A DNA stretch of 36,202 bases from DAIMZM01 sp036733985 (GTDB lineage Bacteria; Bacillota; Dehalobacteriia; UBA4068): NCBI GenBank assembly GCA_036733985.1, contig DAIMZM010000011.1:1-36202 (forward strand), written 5' to 3'. Positions 24,850 to 32,775 of this stretch are shown in pieces. The notes beneath the pieces are model-generated. The model did not search any database and was not told where the DNA came from. It saw only the letters and a list, made by a program, of their open reading frames with translations. The translations under genes and the position numbers were made by a program. Numbering within the stretch: position 1 is the stretch's first letter; each line of letters starts with the position of its first letter.

Positions 24850-26145
24850 TCAGCCGAAGAAAGACCGAATCACCCCATAGGCGACGGTGACGGCCGTGAC
24901 CGTCAGGCCGAATTTGACCATGCTCTTCAGGTCTTTAGAGCGGGCCAGGCCCATTTGTCCCAGCATATCGGCTTCCGGATAAGCAAAGGAGTCGATCTGG
25001 GAACCCAGCAGGAGGATGGTGGCCCACAGGGTGCCGCTGATCTGCAGTTTGGTGGAAAGGTCGCCGAACATCTCGTCGATGACCACTGCCTGGGCCACGG
25101 CTGCGCCGCCAATGCCGTAAAGGCCGGTGATTGTGGAAATGAAGGTGAAGACTACCTTGCTATTGGACTTCAGCAGGGGTTCCAGATAGCCCACCAGGGT
25201 GGTAAAAGCCCCCGCCTCAGACACGAACCGGATAAAGGGATCGAAGAGCACAAACATGATGAACAGCCAGACCATGCGGGAAGCGCCTTCCATCATGGTG
25301 TCGAACAGTTCGGAGAGCTTCAGGCCGCCGGCCACGCCTGTCAGGATGGAGGCGGTGAACATCACCAGGATGGCATAGGAAGAGCCGCTCTTTAAGATCA
25401 TGCCGCCGATGATCATGGCCAGCAGGGTGAGGCTGAAGACCAGGCAGGCCCGGCGCGTTTCTTTGCTGGCCTGATAGTTCCCCTCCGGCTTCTCCACATT
25501 CTCATAGGCGTAAACGCCTAAGGTCTTCTTCTGGGTCCGCAGCGCCATAAAGAAGGCGGTGATCCAGATGATCAGGGCCAGGGGCAGCGCCGCCCCCAGC
25601 AAATAGGGGCCGTACTGCAGGCCGGTGAGGCCCATCACGGTCACGGTGGGCGGGGTAAAGGGGCCGATGAACAGGCCGGTGAGGCCCGCGCCGAATAAGG
25701 CGATGCCCAGGGCGGAAGGGGTGATGCCGATGCTGGCCACCAAGGGGATGACGATAGGCGCGATCACGGCGTTGGCCCCGGCCATGGTGCCCAGCAGCGA
25801 GACCAGCAGGATGGAGCAGGCCATCACGGCAAGAATCGCTCTCTTCTCCGTTTCAATACCGATTTTCTTCATCATCGTCATCACGATGTATTCCGCCACG
25901 CCCGTCTTTTTCAGCACCGCGCCCAGGGCCGAGCCCAGCAGGATGATGAAGCCGATCATGGCGATGAAAGAGCCCATGGCGGTGGCCAGCTCGCTGCCTA
26001 AGGTGAGCAGGGAATGATTGGTCAGGATCATGCTGAAGATCACGCAGATAAAGACGTTCAGTACCGGGTTGATGTCTTTGAACGCCAGGACAATGTACAC
26101 GATTAAGGGTATAAGAGCAAAAATTGGGGATATGCCGAATATCAT
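24850..26145 (-). CDS. Multi-spanning secondary transporter, GntP/NhaC-like (ion transporter superfamily)
   Basis: The protein is a 431-aa membrane one with about ten to twelve helices, and a cytoplasmic loop of about 25 residues in the middle (RTQKKTLGVYAYENVEKPEGN). Re-entrant-loop-like segments with Gly, Pro and Ser/Thr appear in both halves: LGTMAGANAVIAPIVIPL with FIGPFTPPTVTVMGLTGL, and TGLYGIGGAAVAQAVVIDE with LGSQIDSFAYPEAD. This is the layout of ion-coupled carriers of the gluconate/NhaC/citrate type. AAGGAGG precedes the ATG at 26145. The gene leads the unit that continues with the hydrolase and epimerase, so a dipeptide or amino-acid-like substrate is likely. Family assignment is approximate. 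Confidence 0.75.
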   Translation of the reverse strand: MIFGISPIFALIPLIVYIVLAFKDINPVLNVFICVIFSMILTNHSLLTLGSELATAMGSFIAMIGFIILLGSALGAVLKKTGVAEYIVMTMMKKIGIETEKRAILAVMACSILLVSLLGTMAGANAVIAPIVIPLVASIGITPSALGIALFGAGLTGLFIGPFTPPTVTVMGLTGLQYGPYLLGAALPLALIIWITAFFMALRTQKKTLGVYAYENVEKPEGNYQASKETRRACLVFSLTLLAMIIGGMILKSGSSYAILVMFTASILTGVAGGLKLSELFDTMMEGASRMVWLFIMFVLFDPFIRFVSEAGAFTTLVGYLEPLLKSNSKVVFTFISTITGLYGIGGAAVAQAVVIDEMFGDLSTKLQISGTLWATILLLGSQIDSFAYPEADMLGQMGLARSKDLKSMVKFGLTVTAVTVAYGVIRSFFG

Positions 26146-26401
26146 ATCTACAACCTCCTTAACCTAATGATTTCACCCTTGGCAATATTTGTTTTCAAGC
26201 CGCGGCCATAGGCATCCCCCCTTATGATAACAAAAAGCCCAACAGGACAGGGAAAACCTGCCCCGCTGGGTTTTACTTACTCCGGCACAGTGGTCGCCGT
26301 GCCATATAAATAAAGCAGCAAGTTCATCTGGCTGTATTTATTTGAATTACCTGACTAGTCTAGCATATGATTAGTATGGCTCAACTATGCTCCGTTGTCA
26401 A
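26146..26401 (-). promoter_or_regulatory. Promoter and structured leader of the transporter-hydrolase-epimerase operon
   Basis: On the minus strand TTGACA (26401-26396) and CATACT (26378-26373) are 17 bp apart, immediately after the dipeptidase stop. The leader of about 220 nt then holds three stem-loops: 26308-26343 (AAATAAA/TTTATTT plus CAGC/GCTG), 26284-26303 (GGCAC/GTGCC) and the terminator-like hairpin at 26234-26275. A second, weaker promoter (TTGAAA, 17 bp, TGAAAT) lies after the hairpin. I do not recognise a known riboswitch or T-box. Confidence 0.5.
26232..26274 (-). terminator. Terminator hairpin between the dipeptidase and transporter genes
   Basis: The stem runs from 26234-26251 to 26257-26274 with a short AAAA-containing loop. 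Three plus-strand A/C mismatches become U-G wobble pairs in the minus-strand RNA, and TTTTT follows on that strand. The hairpin is thus built for minus-strand transcripts: the end of the dipeptidase mRNA, an attenuator for the transporter operon, or both. Confidence 0.7.
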
Positions 26402-26420
26402 GCCCTAATTAGCGCCGGGC

Positions 26421-27794
26421 TTAAGTGGCCAGCGCATAGATGGCGGCGGCCATGATCTGCACATTTTTCAGCAGGTCCCCGATGCTGATATATTCGTCCG
26501 GCCGATGCTCCACCCGGGGCCGGCCCCTGAATATGGGGCCGAAAGCCACAATATTGGGCATCTCCTTGGCATAGGTGCCTCCGCCGTAGCAGATGAGATC
26601 CGCCTGATCCCCGGTTTTTTCTTCATATACTTTTTGCAGTTTTTTGACGACTTCGCTGTCCGGCGGGACATAAAGGCTTTTTTTATGCCGGAAATAAACC
26701 TCTGCCATTTTCCCCAGCGCCATCTTCCGCCTGAAAATATCGATAAACCCCTCCAAGCTATGGGTTACGGGATAGCGCATGTTCATCTCTATGGCGATGC
26801 TGCTCCGGTCCCCCCGGATGGTCCCCAGGTTGAGGGTAAAGGGGCCGGAGATGTCGTCTTCCGCGTAAATGCCCAATTGCCGCCCATTGACGTCCAGGCC
26901 GATCTGGACGTTCATAAAATCGACGAACGCCCCTGCCTCGCCAGGCAAGTTCAGCTCCCCCAGGAACAGCAGAAGCAGGGAGACGGCATTTAAACCCTTT
27001 TCCGGCGTGCTGCCATGGGCTGAACTGCCAAAGGCTTTGACCGTCAGGGTGTCGCCAGCCGCCTCCGCCCGTATGCCCGCTGTCTTTTCCGCCTTGCTTT
27101 TTATTGCCGCTATTTGATCCGCAGGCATTAAAATGACGGCTTCCGCATAATCCGGCACCACATTGGCCGCTGATCCCCCGGATATGGATATCAATGCCGG
27201 GCTGCCCCCGGGTTCCAAGGCCCTTTGGTATTGGCAGGTAATGATCCCCTTTTCCCCGTTGATGATGGGATATTCGGCATCCGGGGTAAAGCCTGAGACA
27301 GGGATTTCTTCTCCCCGCTCCAGATAATGAGCCATGCATTTGCTGCCTGTCTCCTCATTCAGGCCGAAGATGACGCGTATCCTTCTTTTGAGCGGAAGCC
27401 CCAGTTCCTTAATGGCCTTCAGGGCGTAAAGCGCGCCGATAACCGGCCCCTTGTCATCCGAGGTTCCTCTGCCGTAGATCCTTCCCTCATGGATCTCCGC
27501 GGCGTAGGGCGGATAGGTCCAGCCGCCCCCTTCCGGCACCACGTCCAGATGCCCCAAGATGGCGACCATTTCCTCCCCCGCGCCGTATTCGGCATAGCCG
27601 GCCATATTGTCCACATTGACCGCCCGAAAGCCCAAGGCCGCCGACAGCTCCAGGCAATGCGCCAAGGCCTGATGCGGCCCTTCGCCAAAGGGCATGCCCG
27701 GCTTTGGCTCTTCTTCAACGCTTTTGATGCGCACCGCTGCCTGAACGCTTTGTACGATTTCATCCCGCATGCTCGCTATCTTTTCATCTAACAA
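26421..27794 (-). CDS. pepV: M20 family dipeptidase, PepV/Sapep type
   Basis: The enzyme is a cytosolic zinc dipeptidase of 457 aa that would release amino acids from dipeptides. The metal-site motifs of PepV are all present: GHLDVVPEGGGW (H82, D84), GRGTSDDKGP (D114 bridging), NEETGSKCMAHY (catalytic E147, E148), TPDAEYPIINGEKG (D172) and a C-terminal EHRPDEY His. The long lid domain between about 180 and 380 is also typical. The start is TTG at 27794, decided by GAAGGAG 7-8 nt upstream. It is transcribed toward the transporter, hydrolase and epimerase genes and lies before their leader. No clear promoter of its own was found. Confidence 0.92.
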   Translation of the reverse strand: MLDEKIASMRDEIVQSVQAAVRIKSVEEEPKPGMPFGEGPHQALAHCLELSAALGFRAVNVDNMAGYAEYGAGEEMVAILGHLDVVPEGGGWTYPPYAAEIHEGRIYGRGTSDDKGPVIGALYALKAIKELGLPLKRRIRVIFGLNEETGSKCMAHYLERGEEIPVSGFTPDAEYPIINGEKGIITCQYQRALEPGGSPALISISGGSAANVVPDYAEAVILMPADQIAAIKSKAEKTAGIRAEAAGDTLTVKAFGSSAHGSTPEKGLNAVSLLLLFLGELNLPGEAGAFVDFMNVQIGLDVNGRQLGIYAEDDISGPFTLNLGTIRGDRSSIAIEMNMRYPVTHSLEGFIDIFRRKMALGKMAEVYFRHKKSLYVPPDSEVVKKLQKVYEEKTGDQADLICYGGGTYAKEMPNIVAFGPIFRGRPRVEHRPDEYISIGDLLKNVQIMAAAIYALAT

Positions 27795-27870
27795 GAGATC
27801 ACTCCTTCAGATCATTCCTGATTTTCCCTGGCCCGGTTCAATAGCCTCCGCTGCCAGGGTTAAAAAACAA

Positions 27871-27911
27871 AAACCCAGCAAAAAGGTATTCTAACCTTTT
27901 TTGCTGGGTTT
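27871..27911 (-). terminator. Strong terminator after the DUF3870 gene
   Basis: AAACCCAGCAAAAAGGT (27871-27887) pairs with ACCTTTTTTGCTGGGTTT (27894-27911) around a 6-nt loop. On the minus strand the stem is followed by TTTTTGTTTTTT. It lies about 50 bp past the DUF3870 stop and just upstream of the dipeptidase gene. Confidence 0.88.
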
Positions 27912-27962
27912 CGTTTACGCCGAGATAGTTTGAGCCAACTATTTCCTATAAACGAAGCAGCT

Positions 27963-28292
27963 TTATCTCATGGATTTTTGTTTGACGTCCGCATACTTTT
28001 TGAAAGCGTCTTTATAAGAAACGATAACCGCTTTTTGAGAAGTGCCATGATAACGCGCCTTGATTTCTTCTTCGATACTGCAATAATACTTATCCAGGCG
28101 CTTGCCAATAAAAATACGCTTAAGAAACTTTTCCGTAAGATCCAGGGTATGGGTACACTCGGCATCGATGATCTCATCAGTCATTAGATTCACTTCAAAA
28201 GCCATGTAAAATGAATTATATAATATCGTGATGGCATTATCCATATTTGTTCTGGATTCCCCGATGATATAAACCGTTTCCCAGCTAGGCAT
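27963..28292 (-). CDS. DUF3870 domain protein
   Basis: The protein is a small soluble one of 109 aa. The opening VYIIGESRTNMDNAIT, the central FEVNLMTDEIIDAECTHTLDLTEKFLKRIFIGK and the end IKARYHGTSQKAVIVSYKDAFKKYAD match DUF3870, a family of unknown function that, as I recall, lies near catabolic genes in Bacillota. A GGAGGGAGG site directly precedes the ATG at 28292. It has its own promoter and terminator, so it is transcribed alone. Its base composition is more AT-rich than that of its neighbours. Confidence 0.8.
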   Translation of the reverse strand: MPSWETVYIIGESRTNMDNAITILYNSFYMAFEVNLMTDEIIDAECTHTLDLTEKFLKRIFIGKRLDKYYCSIEEEIKARYHGTSQKAVIVSYKDAFKKYADVKQKSMR

Positions 28293-28362
28293 GGCCTCCC
28301 TCCAAGATGCAATGAAGTTGATTGAGCGTTTGGCAAATGGTTGCGGAAATCTTCACACAATT

Positions 28363-28391
28363 ATTATATATGAGCTCACGCCTTTTTTCAA
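28363..28391 (-). promoter_or_regulatory. Promoter of the DUF3870 gene
   Basis: On the minus strand TTGAAA (28391-28386) and a consensus TATAAT (28368-28363) are 17 bp apart. This is one of the best promoter matches in the window, about 70 bp before the ATG at 28292. Confidence 0.75.
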
Positions 28392-28418
28392 GTGTTTTCT
28401 CAAACCGCGGCTTTACCC

Positions 28419-30095
28419 TTAGACCGGCTGCTGATTGCGGGCGATAAAAGCGCCGATGTTTTGCTCCAGAATATCCAGGGGAATGGAGCCGTAGCGCAGC
28501 ACCTCTTCATGATAGGCCTTGATGTCGAAGGCCGGGCCCAGGGCCTGCTCCGCCTTTTGCCGCTGCTCATGCATTTTCAGGGCGCCGTATTTATAGGCTA
28601 GGGCCTGGCCCGGCATGTCTACGGAATAGCGCAGGCTTTCGGTAAATATCTCCTTCTCGGTGAGAAAGGTATTTTGCGCCATGAAATCCCGAGCCTCCGC
28701 GATGCTCCAGCCCAGGGCGTTCATGCCGGTGTCCACCACCAGGCGGCAGCATAGCACCGTATCCCAGACATAGCGGCCATAGAGCTCGTAAAGATCATAG
28801 ACGCCCATTTCATTGGCCAGGTCGGCGGCATATTCAGCCCAGCCGTCGGCAAAGGCGGTGTTGAAATGCTCCCGGTGTATATCCGGCAGGGTCTGGTCCT
28901 CACTGAGGAGATTGACCTGGAAATGATGGCCAGGCAGCAGTTCATGGGCCACAATGGCGGCGGTGCGGATTTGGCTGCGTTTGTCCAGCTCCGCGGCGCT
29001 GTAATAGAATACACCCTCCTTTTCCTGGCCAATGGGCACGGAATAATAGCCCCAGGAGGTGGCTGCCTCCTGGCTTTTGGGCAATGCCTGACAGCGGCAG
29101 CCGGCCTGGGGCTGGCGCAGGAAGTAGCCGTTTAAGCGGGGACGGATCATCTTCAGAGTGCGGTCGAAGCGGGCCTGTAACGCCCCTTGGGAATCGTCAA
29201 AGCAAATGCGCTTTTCCGTTAAATAGCGCTGGAAAGCGGGGATGGACAGATCCAAGCCCAGCCGGCGGATGATATCCGCCATGATACCCTGGGTCTTGGC
29301 CAATTCCCGCAGGCCGATGGCGTGTATTTCCTCCGGCGCTTGGCGGTAGGAGGTATAGGTGACGATCAGCTCTTGGTAATAGTCGTTGCCGCCGGGGAGA
29401 TGGCAAAGGCCGGGCGTCCCGGGCCGGCTGCCCTGATAATAATCCCGGCGCAAATAGTCCGCCATGCCCGCCAGGGTGCGGTTGATACGGGGAAGCAGCT
29501 CCTGCAGGCCCCGCCGCTGGGCCGGGCTGATCCGCAGGCCCATTTCCCGCCGGTTCCAGGGATAAAGCAGGCTATCCGCCGGCTGGATCAGGCTGTCCAG
29601 CAAAGCCAGGCAAATGCCGGTTTGCTCCTCCGGCAGCATGATGCCCCGCTGCTTTTGCCCCCGCAGCTTGTCCAGCATGCTGTCCAGGGCCAGGGGAAAC
29701 TGGGCCAGCAACATCAGGTATTTATCTAGATCCGCCGGGCTGAGCAGAGGGTAGGTCTCCAGCCTTTTAAATACATAAGGCAGGGGGCAGGTATTATGGG
29801 TCAGGTTGAATTTGTACCAATAATAGGTGCTGTTGCGCATGATATAGCGGCAAAAATCTTCCGCCACCGCCAAGATGATCAGTTCCTCCGCCGTGGTATC
29901 TGGCTGCCGCCGCCAGGCAATGATCTGGTTCAGCAGATCCTGGCAGAGGGCGTAATTTTTCTCCGCCCGCGCTTCAGAAAGGTCGAACAACATATCGTCC
30001 CGGAAATCGCTTTTGATGAAGCTGCTAAAATCATTGATATGGACGCGGGCATAGAGGTTATCCAGCGCCGTCCTGATCTCAGGCTTGATCCGCAT
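28419..30095 (-). CDS. DUF885 family metallopeptidase-like protein
   Basis: The protein is a 558-aa cytosolic one of the DUF885 family, whose members look like zinc metallopeptidases. The gluzincin-like motif HELLPGHHFQ (H384, E385, H390) and the downstream FADGWAEYAADL (E421 region) are the expected metal and catalytic elements. There is no signal peptide. AAGGGGG about 7 nt upstream supports the ATG at 30095. The substrate is not known; many relatives are annotated only as DUF885. It is transcribed divergently from the XRE-cupin gene, and a 36-bp perfect palindrome lies across its promoter, so expression is probably tightly controlled. Confidence 0.85.
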   Translation of the reverse strand: MRIKPEIRTALDNLYARVHINDFSSFIKSDFRDDMLFDLSEARAEKNYALCQDLLNQIIAWRRQPDTTAEELIILAVAEDFCRYIMRNSTYYWYKFNLTHNTCPLPYVFKRLETYPLLSPADLDKYLMLLAQFPLALDSMLDKLRGQKQRGIMLPEEQTGICLALLDSLIQPADSLLYPWNRREMGLRISPAQRRGLQELLPRINRTLAGMADYLRRDYYQGSRPGTPGLCHLPGGNDYYQELIVTYTSYRQAPEEIHAIGLRELAKTQGIMADIIRRLGLDLSIPAFQRYLTEKRICFDDSQGALQARFDRTLKMIRPRLNGYFLRQPQAGCRCQALPKSQEAATSWGYYSVPIGQEKEGVFYYSAAELDKRSQIRTAAIVAHELLPGHHFQVNLLSEDQTLPDIHREHFNTAFADGWAEYAADLANEMGVYDLYELYGRYVWDTVLCCRLVVDTGMNALGWSIAEARDFMAQNTFLTEKEIFTESLRYSVDMPGQALAYKYGALKMHEQRQKAEQALGPAFDIKAYHEEVLRYGSIPLDILEQNIGAFIARNQQPV

Positions 30096-30463
30096 GATGA
30101 ATCCCCCTTTGTTTCAGCTTATGGTCCGCCGCCCGGCCGGCAGCCGGCGTTTGCCGCGGCGCCGGAAGACACATAAATTTTAATATATTAAAATTTATGT
30201 GTCAATACATTTTCGGGGCGCCTGGCTGAGCCAAAAAGGCCGCGCCCTTCGGGCCGGGGTGGGACCGTCCGGCGTTTTCCGGTTGTCCGCTTACTTTTAG
30301 CAGCCATTTCATATTTAAAAATTGGCGGCGCTTTTAGATTTTTTCCCAGCCGGCTTTGATTTGACAAAAAATTTTTTCAAAAGAAGGAATTTTAAGATTT
30401 TGATTGAATTTCAAAATAATAAAATTTGCCTCTTGCAATCATCAAGCTGAAACGGAGTGTACT
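30096..30463. other. Divergent intergenic region, DUF885 / XRE-cupin
   Basis: About 370 bp. The left part has the DUF885 promoter and palindrome (30168-30205). The middle (30206-30340) is mostly GC-rich and has no feature I recognise. The right part (30341-30430) is A/T-rich, with TTGACA at 30361, a 12-bp A6T6 tract at 30366-30377 and an inverted repeat TTTTGA-N7-TCAAAA at 30398-30416. These may hold the XRE promoter and its operator, although no clean -10 was found. Confidence 0.55.
30168..30205 (-). promoter_or_regulatory. DUF885 promoter covered by a 36-bp perfect palindrome
   Basis: Bases 30168-30203 are perfectly self-complementary over all 18 pairs, centred between 30185 and 30186; each arm begins GACACATAAATTTTAATA. 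On the minus strand TTGACA (30205-30200) and TAAAAT (30182-30177) are 17 bp apart and lie almost wholly inside it. A dimeric or tetrameric repressor bound here would exclude RNA polymerase. Confidence 0.75.
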
Positions 30464-31024
30464 ATGTCGACAGGAGAAAAAATTAAGAATTTCCGCAAAC
30501 AGCAGAACAAAACCCTGAAAGAATTAAGCGAAGAGACCGGCCTGTCCATTGGCTATCTTTCCATGGTGGAGCGCAACCAGACCTCGCTCACTCTCGTTTC
30601 TCTGGAGAGTATCGCCCAGGCCCTGGGGGTCAGCCCCAGCGTTTTCCTGAACGTGCCCCAGCCTTCAGAGAATTATGTGATCCATCGGGAATCCCGCAAG
30701 CCTTTCCGCATGGACGCCGAAGACAACGCCATCTATTACAGCCTGGAAGTCTCCCCGCCGGATCTGCAATTGCGGCTGGGTCCCATGATCAAGGTGCTTC
30801 TGCCTGGGGAAAAGCGGGAGGACCTGGCGCTGTATACCCATAACAATGAGGAATTCGGCTATGTGATGGAAGGCATACTGACCCTGTTTATCAATGATCA
30901 GGAACACCGGCTTTATCCCGGCGATTGCTTCCATTTCCACTCCACTACCCCCCATGCCCTGGCGAATTATACGAATAACGTGGTCAGTATACTTTATGTG
31001 CTCCACGACAAGCTTTCGGTTTAG
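30464..31024 (+). CDS. XRE-family regulator with C-terminal cupin domain
   Basis: The protein is a transcription factor of 186 aa. The ATG at 30464 is preferred over an upstream ATG (30404) because CGGAG lies 6 nt before it and the protein then begins at the DNA-binding domain. Helix-turn-helix: KIKNFRKQQNKTLKELSEETGLSIGYLSMVERNQTSLTLVSLESIAQALGV (residues about 6-60). The cupin (about 105-180) has HNNEEFGYVMEGILTLFIND and YPGDCFHFHSTTPHAL, which binds a small ligand in relatives. It lies 80 bp upstream of a peptide importer operon in the same direction, so it probably controls it in response to an amino acid or peptide. Confidence 0.9.
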   Translation: MSTGEKIKNFRKQQNKTLKELSEETGLSIGYLSMVERNQTSLTLVSLESIAQALGVSPSVFLNVPQPSENYVIHRESRKPFRMDAEDNAIYYSLEVSPPDLQLRLGPMIKVLLPGEKREDLALYTHNNEEFGYVMEGILTLFINDQEHRLYPGDCFHFHSTTPHALANYTNNVVSILYVLHDKLSV

Positions 31025-31104
31025 TATCGGCTTGCCCCCGGATCAACGTTGCGCGTTATTATCCGCGAGGATGATATATAGTTCAAGAAAGGGAGGAATG
31101 ATTT

Positions 31105-32700
31105 GTGAAAAGATTGCTGTTAGTTGTTGCTTTACTGCTGGTGCTCATTGCTGTTGCCGCTTGCGGCAATGGCGGCCAGGAGCCGGCGGGCCCGGAACAG
31201 CCGGCCGACGGCGGCGAAGCGGCTGCCGCCGGAGAATACCAGGATGCGATCAACATAGCCATGGATGTGGATCCGGAAACCTTCAATCCGCTGATCTGGA
31301 AAAACACCACCGCTTATCGCCTGGGGCACTTGATCTACAAGGGCCTGGTCTATATCGACGATTCACTGGCCCCCCAGCCGGCGCTGGCGGAAAGCTGGGA
31401 GAACCCGGATGAAATGACTTGGGTCTTCCATCTGCGCCAGGGTGTGACCTTTCATGACGGCTCCGATTTCACCTCCGCCGATGTGAAGTACACTTTTGAG
31501 CAGTTGCTGAACGAAGCCAACAATGCCCCTTACCGCAGCCGTTTCACTGCCATTGCCAGCATTGATACCCCGGATGATTACACCATTCAGTTCAACCTGA
31601 GCAAGCCCAACGCGGCTTTGCTGGTTTACTTGGATATGGGCATCATTCCGGAAGGCGCTATGGATGATCCGGAATTCGCCACCCATCCCATCGGTACCGG
31701 CCCCTACAAGGTGGCCAAGTATGAGCTGAATAATGTGGTGACCCTGGAAGCTTACGAAAACTATTATGAAGGCGTGGCCGTCACCAAGACCATCAATTGC
31801 TATATCATCAATGACAATTCCGTGCGCCTGGCCGCTCTGGAATCCGGCGACGTGGACTTCGTCTGCTCCCCGCTGACCGCTTCCGATCTGCAGCTGGTGG
31901 AGGGCAAACAAGGCCTGGTTATGAACAAGGTGGCCGGCCTGGGCATCACCTATCTGGGCTTTAATGTGACCGACCCGGTCATCGGCGATCTGGAAGTGCG
32001 TAAGGCCATTGCCCAGATGGTGGATAAAAATACCATCTCTTCCGTGATCTACAGTGATATGGACACCCCCGGCGCCACCCCTCTGCAGTATCATTCCTGG
32101 GCCTGGGACGAAAGCCTTAAGGATTACGGCTATGCCTATGATGTGGAAGCGGCCAAGGCGACCCTGGAGGCTGCCGGCTGGGTGGATAGCGACGGCGACG
32201 GCATCCGGGAAAAAGACGGCGTGAAGCTGGCCTTCACCCTGGCTACCCACACCGATGATACCAGCCGTTTCCAGGTGGTGGAATATTTGCAGAACAACCT
32301 GAAGGGGATCGGCATGGATGTCTCCGTCTCCGTTACGGAATGGGCCACCTTCTCCGACGACATGATGAACAAACGCTGCCAGGTCTGGGTAGCCGGCTGG
32401 CTGAATCTCTATGACCCGGACCGGATGTACGATATGTTCCATTCCACCTCCGCCAGCAATTACGGCGGTTACAGCGACCCCACGGTCGACGCCAAGCTGG
32501 ACGAGGGCCGCGGCACTTCCGATCTGCAGGTGCGTGCTGCCGATTATCAGTATGTGGCCAAATTCGTTACGGATGAGGTTTATTATGTGACCTTACTGGA
32601 TCAGGCCTATGTGTCCATCCACACCGACAAACTGGAAGGCTATGCGGTTTATCCTTCCGGCGCCATCTATTCCCTTTGGCAGGCACGGGTGGCCAAATAG
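31105..32700 (+). CDS. Peptide ABC transporter substrate-binding lipoprotein (DppA/OppA family)
   Basis: This is the surface lipoprotein that captures peptides for import, 531 aa. GTG at 31105 follows GGGAGG by 8 nt. The lipoprotein signal ends VAAC (Cys20) and is followed by a Gly/Ala/Glu-rich tether. Family-5 features are clear: FNPLIWKNTTAYRLGHLIYKGL, WVFHLRQGVTFHDGSDFTSADVKYTFE, GTGPYKV and VRKAIAQMVDK. The bound ligand may be a di- or oligopeptide or, given the nearby deacylase, an acylated amino acid; sequence alone cannot decide. A GC-rich hairpin after the stop probably raises its transcript level relative to the permeases. Confidence 0.93.
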   Translation: MKRLLLVVALLLVLIAVAACGNGGQEPAGPEQPADGGEAAAAGEYQDAINIAMDVDPETFNPLIWKNTTAYRLGHLIYKGLVYIDDSLAPQPALAESWENPDEMTWVFHLRQGVTFHDGSDFTSADVKYTFEQLLNEANNAPYRSRFTAIASIDTPDDYTIQFNLSKPNAALLVYLDMGIIPEGAMDDPEFATHPIGTGPYKVAKYELNNVVTLEAYENYYEGVAVTKTINCYIINDNSVRLAALESGDVDFVCSPLTASDLQLVEGKQGLVMNKVAGLGITYLGFNVTDPVIGDLEVRKAIAQMVDKNTISSVIYSDMDTPGATPLQYHSWAWDESLKDYGYAYDVEAAKATLEAAGWVDSDGDGIREKDGVKLAFTLATHTDDTSRFQVVEYLQNNLKGIGMDVSVSVTEWATFSDDMMNKRCQVWVAGWLNLYDPDRMYDMFHSTSASNYGGYSDPTVDAKLDEGRGTSDLQVRAADYQYVAKFVTDEVYYVTLLDQAYVSIHTDKLEGYAVYPSGAIYSLWQARVAK

Positions 32701-32717
32701 TTTGGATCGGCTTCAGC

Positions 32718-32750
32718 GGCAGCGGAGGGCAAGGCGCGCCCTCCGCTGCC
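32718..32750 (+). other. Intercistronic stem-loop after the binding-protein gene
   Basis: GGCAGCGGAGGGC (32718-32730) pairs perfectly with GCCCTCCGCTGCC (32738-32750) around a 7-nt loop. No T run follows. Such hairpins after binding-protein genes commonly protect the upstream mRNA or end part of the transcripts. Confidence 0.7.
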
Positions 32751-32775
32751 AAATCCATAAGGGGTATGAACTATT

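Noticed and set aside
26146..26401. A T-box or known riboswitch in the transporter leader
   Set aside because: No T-box core (GGTGGNACCGCG-like), SAM, lysine, glycine or guanidine motif was recognised. Only generic stem-loops are visible, so no family is named.
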